A stretch of DNA of 37,412 bases from Strongylocentrotus pallidus. Its lineage: Eukaryota; Echinodermata; Echinoidea; Camarodonta; Strongylocentrotidae. A program made the position numbers and the translations under genes. Each line of letters begins with the position of its first letter. The first letter of the stretch is position 1. Where the stretch lies: assembly GCA_030265145.1 (NCBI GenBank), contig JARBES010000131.1, forward strand, positions 20,380,010 to 20,417,421, read 5' to 3'. Below, piece by piece: positions 12,201-24,200 of the stretch. Under the pieces are notes generated by a model. It had not been told where the DNA came from. It saw nothing but the letters and a program-made list of their open reading frames with translations, and made no database searches.

Positions 12201-15200
12201 TAGCATGTTCACGCCAAAATAAAGGAGTTTTCTTAAATTTTATTAAATGTTTGAAAGACTTTCCCATTCATTTGGTATGTATTTCTGATATAAATGCAAT
12301 GAGTATTTAACTTGATGTGATAACTTGACAACTTCATTCATTGCCCCCAATTGTGTAAATTTGCTTTGCACCAGCATTAAACTTCCTAATGGTTGTTGCC
12401 TATTGAGCTAGTGACTCTTCTAAGTACCGGTATCCACAAGTGTAAAAAATTTTGTAATATTTATTTATTATTATTTTATTTGTTTGTCTAAAGACTTTCC
12501 ATAAAAAAAGCATTGGAGCTCATAGCAAGGTTTTGAATCCACTGTAATGTCTAATTAAATGAACCGTGTATGAACTTGTCGTTGGTAAGTCAATTGATGA
12601 ACTCTAAATGGCTTTTTAACCTTAGGGACGATATGTTCAGACAGAGTCTCGCCAAGCTGAGAGAAGACGTTGTCAAAGCAAACGCCCTGATCAGAGAGGC
12701 CAACTTCCTGGGGGAGGAAATGGGTAAACAGACCGAGTTCAGAGTCACACTACAGATACCTGTCTGTAACCTTACTCCAAATAGAAAGGTAGCTCTCCCA
12801 TCACTTGCTTCTACACCTTCATTCATTGATGCTGTAGAAAGTAATTGTTTTTGCAGTTTGAATGAAAATGTCTTTTGGATAAGATCACTGAAGAAAGCAT
12901 CTTCTGGAAATATCTGTTCTAATACAAGAATAGGAAAAAATAAGTTTGCATAATGTGTCATCAACTCACTGAATAATCAAAAACGTAGGAAAGGCAAAGA
13001 AGCATAAATTTGATTCCTTTGGCCCTGATCTTATTTTTTGTTCCAAAAATGTATGCCCTATACATGTGGCTTTATTGAATGCAAATCTACATGAATCTGA
13101 CAAACAAGACGATGCAGTGCAGAAGATTAGTTCGTAAATGAATTTAGTCCCAACAAAGATACACAAAATTTCCCAGAAATGATAAAATCGGTATATAAAA
13201 ATTCTCTTTTTTAACACTTCTATTATTATGATGGATGGATGTTACATAAAATGCTATTCTTTTTATGGAATAAATTGAAAGCAGTGTTAGTGCTGAGCAT
13301 GATAAATGAAATTTCATTTATGGTAAATCTGTATTGGAAAATGTAAATATAATTTAGAATAGAAGTATTTTTACCTTTGCAATTTTTTTTTTTAAACAAG
13401 CATCCCCATTATGATGAATAGATGACTTATATCTGTCTAACCTTTGATTTGATTGGTCAGAGAGGAGCCATAGTGAGTGAACCGGCCATTCAGGTGAAGC
13501 GTAAGGACAGAGGGACACAGATCTGGTCTGTGGAGAAGCTAGAGAATAAGATCATTGATATGCGTGACATGTACAACGATAGGAAAGACAAAGGCATTCC
13601 TCTGAAGGTGAGACATGTATGGATGATAATAATCTGGCCCTGAATATGGATTTCTTTATGTGCTTTGAAGATATTTATGAATTTCAACATATTTATTGAA
13701 AGGTGTAGTTCGCATTTTTTTCTTTTTTTCTTTTAATTTCTTTTATATTAGGAAAATAAACATGTTGCTGTTTTGCTATACATTTGTATTGTGAGAGCAA
13801 AAACTTTAGGACTGCTTTTTACATGAGATGGACAAGAATAGCTTTAAATTGGCAATATCTTGACTCCCCCACCCCCCCCCCCCTTTTTTTTTAGATGGGG
13901 GGGGGTATACATGTATGTGTCCAATGTCTCATTCCTACATGTTACATCTACATTTATTGGGATAAAAAAAAGGATGGACTACCTTTCAATATTCATATTT
14001 TTGAATAAAATCTGACCTGTGCTTTACGTCACTGAATAGTAATGCCCCAGTCACATCAAGAAGAGAAACAACAGATCGACAAAGACAGGAGGGAAAAGAA
14101 AAAAAAATATTAAAAATATTTTGTGAATTATAAGCAAGTTTAGGGTCGATTTAGTGGTGTGACTTGGGTATACATGTACATTTAACCCTTGGTTTTGAAA
14201 TGTACACATGTACAGTGTACATTTAAGTACAGATTCACTCTTATTTGTGAAAAACAGACTTGATATAATATATTGATTCTATTTATGTATTCCTGCTACA
14301 CAAAAGGATGAAGAATCTGAATCACTTCGCAAGCTCTCCTTCTTTGAGTCACAGGTACACTTTCCATCTCTTACTCTTCCTTTTCCCATCATAGATTATA
14401 TATCCTAGTCAGACACATGTACATGTAATTGTATGAGATAAAGATGGGCACTTTTGATTAATTTATTAATCTTTTTTGGGGCTATTTTTGTCAAATCCTA
14501 TAGATTAATAAATTAAAGTTAGAAGGGCATATTTTAACCAAGCATCCTTAAGATGCATCAAGATACTCATAAAACTCTTCATGTATTTGAGTGATTAGTC
14601 TTTTTCCTACATCTATCATGCAAAGTGGTGCAGCTAAATATCTACATATGGATTCAAATGTATTTAGCATCCTCTATAAAATGATAACCTGCAGTACATC
14701 ACTAAAAGGGTGAATTTATACATGTACGTACTTTAGTATTTATAAATGGAGCTGTCATTATTCAGAATACACTTGTATGTATTTTTTTAAAGAATTTCAC
14801 GTTAAGGCTAAGCATGAAAAATATATCTCTCACTTTGAGAAACAGTTTAACAATTTTATTTAGAGACTAGAGAGTAATAAATATGTCTTCATGACTTTTG
14901 TTTTACTTGCCCCTGCTGGCTCTTCGTTGGCTACATGTAGGACTCACTTGCATCTCCAATGTCTCTTCTACCATTGACATTACCACTGTTCAAGGTTTGA
15001 AATCCAGTCTTACATCCGTGTCTAGTCTGCATGTTATGTTGCCTGTGTACACTGTATCATACATTTGTAGAGACTAGAGAGTTAAGTCATTATTGATTTT
15101 GGGAAATGTCTGAGGGTTTAGAAATGCAGCAGATTACATGGAAGAGCAGTGCAGATTATTTCATATCAGATATGAAGAGAAAAGCTTGAAAAAACTTTTG

Positions 15201-18200
15201 TAGAGAATGAGAAGGAATAGAAACTTTGAGTGAAGGATATCAAGGAGATTTAAAAGGAGAGGGAAACAAACGATATTGGGCCAGGGAAAAAGAAGAGGTC
15301 AAAAATGGAGGAATACATTGAAGGAGACAATTAGGTAGAATAGGAAAAGTGTTATAATTGAAGAGCATAGATAGAGAAAAGTACAATAGTGAAGTAATCA
15401 ATATTAAATATTGAAGAATCATGTTAACTATTCCATGATCTTAAGTTTATACAGTATGTTTACCTTTGATGATGGTGTTGTAATGTCACTTTGCATGATT
15501 GTGATTGTATGAAACTGCTTCATTTCTTTGAATTAAAAAAAAGAACACTTATTGCTATTCAACAAAATGCCTACATGTATATAGCCTTGTGATCCGACAT
15601 TTGCTCCTGCAACATTTGCTCAGGGCAGTAAAGCAGGACGTTTGGAGAGGATAATGTACAAGTGTATATACTCGTGACTCAGTTTATTTCAAATTGACTG
15701 AAAGAATATGAAGAGGTTCTCATATTGAAGCTGTAAATTATAATAATAATAACAATAAATGCTTATGAAGCACACTTATCTAATATCTTACTCAAGGCGC
15801 TGTACAAAATATAATACACAAATCTTTCTCCAGCATTTAACAGCATAATGGCATTAGTAACTCTGAGTATAAAATAACAGCTTTTTACCATGTTTCTGAA
15901 AGGTTTCTAGGCATTGAATGTTTCGATTGTCACTTTGCAGAGGATGGCTTATAGTCTTTTAAAGATGTACTAAGTTTAATAAACCTGGTTTAACACAGTC
16001 CACTGATTATGGAGTTCCACTTGTCATGCTATTTATTGCATACATATTATTTCTTCCTGTAAACCAAATGAATCCAGTCGCGAAATGGAAAGGATAAATC
16101 AATTTCATAATTGTTTCTTCATGAAGTTACAGAATTAAGATTAATTTATGGGATGAAGAGATTAACATGTGGCTCTCCCTAAATTAACGAACTACCGACT
16201 ACTTTAGTAGAGATTTTAAATTGAACATGGACACTTTCATGAATACAGTCAAATGTAATGTGCACATGTCTGTAAGTAGACAACCATGGGCATGAAATCT
16301 AAAGAAACATTTATAGATATTGTGATGTTTGCTGACTTGTATTTATTCTGTTCATGCACAAGGTGTACTAGTCAAAATCATGTAGTCATTTATTAATAGC
16401 TGTACAGTATGTGTGTTTATACCAACATGTAGATGACAGGATTTGTTTTCACTTCATAACAATGAAGCGTGCATGTAAATCTTTGTAAAACCATTTTTCT
16501 TTATGTAGATTAGGTAAAAATGCTGATATATTCTTTAATATTAATCTTGTATTTTTCTTCCTTTCATTTTGATATCTTTAAGCACATTATACATGTAAAT
16601 GTAGCTGCCAATGTCTTTCTCTAATTACATGTATATACATGTTTTAACCTATTACCAGTAGCGTAATGAATAGCTATAGCACTAAATTTCTTTTCAGACA
16701 GTCCGCATGGATATTTTTAAGGGCTGTTTACACACGTACCCCCCCCCCCCCCCCCCAGCCAACTTATAAAATATTGGGGCCTGAAGTTTAGAACAGGGGA
16801 ACCCACTAATATCAGGCACCTGTTAGGTTCGAGCTCTGTTTGATAAGTTTGTATAGATCTCTTGAGAATCAATAGCCTTCCATGCATGTGTGTGAATCAA
16901 ATTACTTAACTCTGCATTGTGTGGAATGCACTATTTCCATGTACTGTTTATATTGTTTTGAAATTCTTTACAATGCAACATTTTTTTATTGCTAAACTGG
17001 ATATAAATTTTCTTATTGTATTTCTTTAGTGCATAGGAGATACTTGTTGTTGTTTACTTCATTTGTTTACATTCTATTTTTATGGCAATTCAATTTTGTA
17101 TTCTAATGTAGTCTTTTTTGTCCTGGTAATAACATAATGTATATTCTTCCAGAATCTAAACTAAGATTTTCCCTATTCTGGATTGAAATAAGCAAACACC
17201 TGAATAAATTTACCATTAGGAAAAGATGTTTGAAAGGTGAGTAATCAGCAAACAAACATGCGAAATTCGGTCGATCACATATATGTAGATCTCTAGAATA
17301 TGCAGTCCCATTTTTGCATGCATTTTCATAGTAAATTATTATGAATGAATTTGAAGAATATTTCATACCTGAGTGATAAACAGATTAGAATGACGCTCAC
17401 CCAATTTCTCTACCATTGCTCATCTGTTTGTTTCAATTAACAATCATACTTTATTTCTGATATCTAATTCATTTAATTTTCTACATTTCTTACCCATGGC
17501 TTTCCTCAAAAGGACCAGAATTTGACCGTTCCTGTTCCAAGCAATGCTCAGACCCCCTCTCCAGCATCAGAGGTGACCTTTGACCTTTATATTTGACCTC
17601 TCATTTGACCCCTAGTGTTGCTGTGTCACCTGCACCCATCCTGTAGATGCATGCACCTGCCCTGTCGTAGTCCCACTCATCTGCTTTTCAGTTTCCTTTA
17701 TGTCTGTCTGTCTTGTTGACAATCAACTCAATTGCATTTCTTGATGGTTTTCCTTATGTTATACATGTACAATGTTATGAATACTGTACAACTGTACTAA
17801 TGTACAGTGTACCCTGTGAGTGGCATGTACTTTAATTTCCTTTAGCAAAGGAAGAGGATTGGAAGTGGGCTGACTGCAAATGTATCCCTTTCTTACTCTT
17901 TTTACAGATCTAACTTGTTTTTATTACTCATATTGACTTTATGAACTCTTGGGCAACTTTTAACAAATTTAGAAAATGTCACAGTAAATTATATATGCGG
18001 TGTGGTTCATTTTATTGATTTTGAAACAACTTCAAAAGAGCAATTTCAACTGGAATAATATTTTCTGCAGATTGTTGATTACCAAAGTAAATGAAAGTGA
18101 ATGGATATTAAGATGACAGTAAAGCACCTTGATTCACTGGATTTCTTCTTTCTTACTTTAAAAAAAAAATATTTTGCACAAGAGAGGGAATAAAACAAGT

Positions 18201-21200
18201 TGGTTGTTGAGGGAATCTTGCTTTTACTGAAATGGATTTGGACACTCAAAAATACGTCACATGGGTTTTCAAAAAAAGTGGTTGAACTCTAATGATTTTT
18301 GCCCTTATGTAGTCTTCAAAAGACCTCTTCAACTTTTATATATGGTATGGAGTAAGTGTGTAGCCTACGTAGAATGTGTATTAATTTTGTGTGTGATCCA
18401 TGAACACCAGGGCCCCGTCTTACAAGGACTTGCGATCGATCCAAATCACTCGCAAGTCCTCCAATCAATCGCAAGTTTGTAGTCTCCTACATGTATCTCT
18501 TAGTTGTATAGACTTAGTTGCGATTGATATCAATCGCTTCATATCAACTCTTTGTAAGACGGGGCCCAGGTAAACCATTGTGACATTTGGTTGTAATGTA
18601 TGTTCTATTGCACGTCTTGCTTTCCAAGTTTTACATTTACATTTAAGCCTTGCTAAGGCATTAGTGAAATGATAGAAAAAGTCCTCAGTTAAATTAAATG
18701 AGATAAGTGTATTATAATGCTCTTCATATTCATACTAGTATTTCTGGATCGTGTAATACTGAAATCAGTGAGTATGCAAGGGCCATTTAAGTTTTTTTTT
18801 TTCTTTTAACTTCTAAATTAAGTGTTGCCATTCATTAACATGTCATTTTATCAAAGCAGTTTTGAGTTTACCATGTCCACATATCTTCAATGAGGCTTAC
18901 TACATGTATATCCCATGATTTGTTGAACATTTGGTGCCTCCATTTGGACATTTGTTGTGATGTACAATATATATTGTTTACCGTATATGCTTTCCAAGTT
19001 TTACACGTGCCTGTACTCTTGTTCTTGTTCTCACACACCATCATCCTACAGTCACATGTTAGCACAGATCGACGTGACCCATGCCTGCTTACATGATGCT
19101 AGGTTAGGGGTCGCAACATTTTCCAACATGTACATGTATGCTTCATGTTCCCATGCTGAGGTCTGAAGTTATAGGACTTGTAAATGTGAACATTCCTTTA
19201 ATTGACTATACCAAATGCCATAAATGCACATTATCACATATATATGTACATGTACAGTGAAGCTTCTGTATTGTTTCAATTTGCAGCTTTTATACCAGAA
19301 CACTGTTAGTCAAGCTCTCTTTTGTTATTTCAGCATGGAAACCCTTCATAAAACAGACTATTTTCCATCATAAAAATAACTTTAAATCATCTCTTTTTTT
19401 GGTGTAATTTTTCTGACTATTTTAGGATGAGGATCCATTCTACGAATCCCAAGAAAATCACAGCCTCATTGGGGTTGCTAACGTCTTCCTAGAAGTATTA
19501 TTCCATGATGTGAAACTCAACTATGGTGTACCAATCATCAGTCAGCAAGGAGAGGTAGGAATATTTCTTGAAATATCAATTATATCTTAAAGTCCAATCG
19601 TCATGTAAAAGCCAGTAAGTCAGTAATCCCTGAAGTTCTATTCCATGATGTGAAACTTAAGTTTGGTGTACCAGTCAATAAGTCAACAAGAAGATGTATG
19701 GCAACCAAGCCACCATTTTAATTTGCAGCTACATGTATGTGTGATATTAATATTAGAACAAAGAGATATTTGTTACTGTGAAATTGAAGAATACATGTAC
19801 ATGTACAACTGCTATATTACAACAAACTAATTTTTTCTTGATTTCCTCCACAATCTTCTGATAAGCAGTTATTGATATATCCAATATGTTTGCCTAAATG
19901 CCTACAGGTATATAATGCAGTACAAATTGAGACACTTTAAAAAAGTATGCCGTGGTCAGTTTTCTTCAAAAGGCGAATAACTGGAAATGTTAGGTCATAC
20001 TGCCACAACAATAAAGGAGGCTACCATATGAAACAAAATATTTTTCTTTTTCCCTATAAGCACTGGGCTCTATACTATGAATATTGTCCAATGGTAATTT
20101 GCTTCTCGTATAATGATACCTGATCTTAAATTATATATTTTTAAAGAGTAATTACCTGCCAAGAGTCCTAATATGATATTATTTTAGCGCTTTTGGCACT
20201 GGACATATAAAATAAGAGTCTCAGGAGAGTGACATACTAACTGCTTCATTAGGGGGAAGGGTGGCTGTCAGTGTATCTATGGTCTGAATACAACACAATG
20301 TGGCGGGAATATTTGGTTTAGAGTCTGAGAATTAATTACTCTCTCTTTCAAACAGGTTGCTGGGAAACTGAACATAGAGATCCAAAGAATAAGTGGGTCT
20401 ATACCAGATGTGAACGCAGACCAGGAGTCCACCACCTCTAACGGTAGTTCAGGCGGGTCAGAAGAACCGGAAGAACCAGACCCTGAGGGCAGTCTAGCGG
20501 TAGGAGCACCTCTCACATGCAGGGTGAGTATTCTCTCTTCTTTCCCCAGTGGCATGGTCTGGGTTCAGCTATTTAAAGTGACTCTGTAACATTGCCTCAG
20601 AATCCTAGATTTAGCTCATGCTGCAATAATAATTAAAAACCTTTAGGTCAATCAGGAATCCCATGACTCTTACAAGCTGATCGCCTGTCTGATTATCAAG
20701 ATATTTATGATTGGAAATTGAAATTTCATTTTTTTTTTCAAACGGTTTTTATAACACTATAGTCTATTGGGGAAAATGAGTACCGTATTTGCCGGCGATA
20801 AGGCCGCAGCGCCGTATAGGCCGCACCCTCAATTTTGACATTTAAAAAAAAAAAAAAAATTGTTGTTTTTTTGTTGTTTTTTTTGTTGCCGAAAATCCGC
20901 GCGGGGAAGGACCTTCATTTAACATCAAGGTGCAGTTAAAGGCGCTGATTTGTGCTTGTAAACTTGTCACAAATAATAGTAACAATGTCGTTTTTAGAAG
21001 AATGNNNNNNNNNNNNNNNNNNNNNNNNNNNNNNNNNNNNNNNNNNNNNNNNNNNNNNNNNNNNNNNNNNNNNNNNNNNNNNNNNNNNNNNNNNNNNNNN
21101 NNNNATGAAGAGATGGATGGATAGATGGATTGATAGAAAGATGAAGAGATGGATGGATAGATGGATTGATAGAAAGATGAAAAGATGGATGGATAGATGG

Positions 21201-24200
21201 ATTGATAGAAAGATGAAGAGATGGATGGATAGATGGATTGATAGAAAGATGAAGAGATGGATGGAGATATGGCGAGGAATGAATAAAGTACTGGATAGTA
21301 AATGGATGTATGGATGGGTCGATCATATGAATGGATTTATTGATGGGTGATTAAATGGAGTGATGAGTAATTGAAGGATGAACAAATTGTTAAATAGATG
21401 ACAAGAGCAAAAGAAGCCACTCACAGGTCACGCCAAATACTTCATAATAATAATTATTATTATTTTTTCGAATTTTGAATTGTTTTTTCTTCATAGGATC
21501 AAGTGGAACAACAACCCCTGAGCCTGTGGCCCAGCCAGTGACAGAAAGCTTTGACTTTGATTATGCACAGAATGAAGTCATGATGCAAGAACTACACAAT
21601 GGTAAGCAGCACAATAAAACAGAAGTCAAAGTAGTAAATTTATGTACCTGTCAAGTGCCAACTGCTAGTGTACAATTGCAAAATAAAATACTTTCATTCA
21701 AAATTATATGGATCATTTCCATTGATTTCTGAATTGATGAAAGGTAAGTCATGAATGTTACATTTGTACTTCTTTACCCTTTGATTAATTGTGTTATATT
21801 GGGCTATATTGAAACTCTGTAAATCAACTTGATTGATAATTTAATTGATATTAATATGGCAAGTAGTTGATCTATATTATTTTCCAATTTTCAATCTTTG
21901 CCTATAATTTCAGATATTTTTTTTAAACAAGCTTTCTCTTTACATGGATAACAATCCAACACTCGTATTAGAAGTTTTGGCACAGATGGAAAGAATTGGG
22001 TTTGAATAACTTCTGTAATTCTTTCTATTCATCATATACATCTCCTCTTTCACTAGACCCTGTACAAGCTGCCATGAAGCTCATAGAAGTCCAGCACCAG
22101 AAGGACAAAGATGGCGCCCTATTCAAGCAGCGGGAGGCTTACGAACAGGAGCTGGCCGCACTGAAGCAACAGCTGGTTCCCAAGAACTCATCAGGTCACC
22201 ACCAACCTAACAGCAGACAGGAGGACAGGAGGATAGAAGATGAAGGAACCCAGAGCCAGAGCGGGGATGGGTCGTCGTTAGGGATAGGGTCGTCGTTAGG
22301 GGTGGAGCCTTATGAGGAGTGGAGCGAAGACAGGTCAGTGAAGATAGATCTGAAGTGATGAAATGTGTGTGTACAAGGAAATATTTGTGTAGTTGATATA
22401 AGATGTATTCACATAAAGGTGGTTAATTAGCACGCGCATGCCAAAATAAAGGAGTTTTCCTAAATTGTATTAAATGAGGAATGGAGCGAAGACAGGTCAG
22501 TGAAGATAGATCTAAGGTCATGAAATGTGTATGTACAAGCAAATATTTGTGTAGTTGATATAAGCTGTATTCACATTAGATGGGTAATGAGCATGTTCAC
22601 GCCGAAGTAAAGGGGTTTTCTTAAATTTTATTAAACGTTTGAAAAACTTTCCCCTTCATTGTTATGTATTTCTGATATGAATGAAATTTTAATTTGTTGT
22701 GATAACTGGACAACTTCATTCATTGCCCCCAATTGTGGAAATCTACTTTGCACCAGCATTCAATTGCCTAATAGTTACTGAGCTAGTGCCTCTTCTAAGT
22801 GTGCATATATATCTTTATTTTTTATTTTTTGTCTAAAAACTTTCTGGAAAATTGCCTTGAATCTCATAGCAAGGTGTTGAATCCACTTTAATGTCTAATT
22901 AAACGAACCCTGTATGAACTTGTCGTTGGTAAGTCAATTGATGAACTCTGAATGGCTTTTTTCTACCCAGGGATGATATGTTCAGACAGAGTCTCGCCAA
23001 GCTGAGAGAAGACGTTGTCAAGGCAAACGCCCTGATCAGAGAGGCCAACTTCCTGGGGGAGGAAATGGGTAAACAGACAGAGTTCAGAGTCACACTACAG
23101 ATCCCTGTCTGTAACCTTACTCCAAATAGAAAGGTAGCTCTCCTATCACTTGGTTCTACTCCCATACGTTCAATGTATTGCTGTTAACATTTTATATGAA
23201 TTGAGAAAATCAGTCAGTATTGCTGATTGAATTTCCATGAAGCAACTGAAACAATGTCAGCAAGTAAAGCTGCATAAAATATTTTCTTTAAATCTTGGTT
23301 GAAGTTTCAAGTACATGTTAACAAAAAAAAACAATATGATGACAGTAGACAACTGATCAATGAATTCTTTTATATTTTCATATTTCAATTTCCATTTCAA
23401 CTTCAGTGTTATTTGCAAGAAAGGGAAATGCCAAAAGTCAGAGAATCAACATTATCAATTTTAAAATACATTACTAAAACCTGAAGCAAGTACATCAAGA
23501 TAAATATTAATATTCTTTGTATAGTAGTTCAGTAATAGATACTTTCAGAGAACATTCACAAGCATCTTTTTATGCAATCTTGATAAAAGATAACGTAACA
23601 TTTTTGATAGACATCCTGAGCTTTACAAGTGTTATACATTTTTACAATCATTTCTTCTGTGCTGAATTAATGGCATGACTTTTCTTACCTTTGATTTGAT
23701 TGGTCAGAGAGGAGCCATAGTGAGTGAACCAGCCATTCAGGTGAAGCGTAAGGACAGGGGGACACAGATCTGGTCTGTGGAGAAGCTAGAGAATAAGATC
23801 ATTGATATGCGTGACATGTACAACGACAGGAAAGACAAAGGCATTCCTCTAAAGGTGAGACATATCGTTCCTGTTTTCACGAAGTGATGGTAGTGAGGAA
23901 AATCCGCACGCAAATTGTATGCGATTTCCATTCACTACCGTCACTTCGTGAAAATAGGGACGATATATACATGGCTGATAATAATCTGGCACTGAATACT
24001 AATCTCTCTATGTGCTTTGAAGATATTCATGTATGTGAACATTTTTATTGAAAGATAAAGATTGCATTATTTTCTAATGTTTTTTTTTTGGAAAGATTTT
24101 AGGCATTAAACCATGTTGTTTTGCTCTACATTTGTATTGTAAGAGCAAAATACATAGGACTTCTTTTGACATGAGATCGGCAAGAAGAGATTCAAATTGG

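Larger units (their letters stand above)
14995..17512 (+). other. KIF13: Intron 15, copy A
   Basis: A 2.5-kb intron, mostly alignable to 25588-27965. Contains a dispersed-repeat-like word cluster at 15740-15815 and a poly-C run at 16739-16758. No genes. Confidence 0.8.
11089..20523 (+). repeat. Duplicated KIF13 exon block, copy A (exons 10-18)
   Basis: Nine exons with the same order, lengths and phases as copy B (21497-31163). Exons are nearly identical; introns align with many substitutions and indels. Outside the exons, homology starts in the minisatellite of intron 9 and fades near 20585. Best explained as one haplotype of a single locus. Confidence 0.95.

Noticed and set aside
12590-12964. 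Antisense open frame over exon 12
   Set aside because: Shadow of the coding exon plus intron; no independent protein features.
20277-20555. Antisense open frame seen in both copies (also 30872-31195)
   Set aside because: It is the shadow of exon 18 on the other strand; it is conserved only because the exon is.
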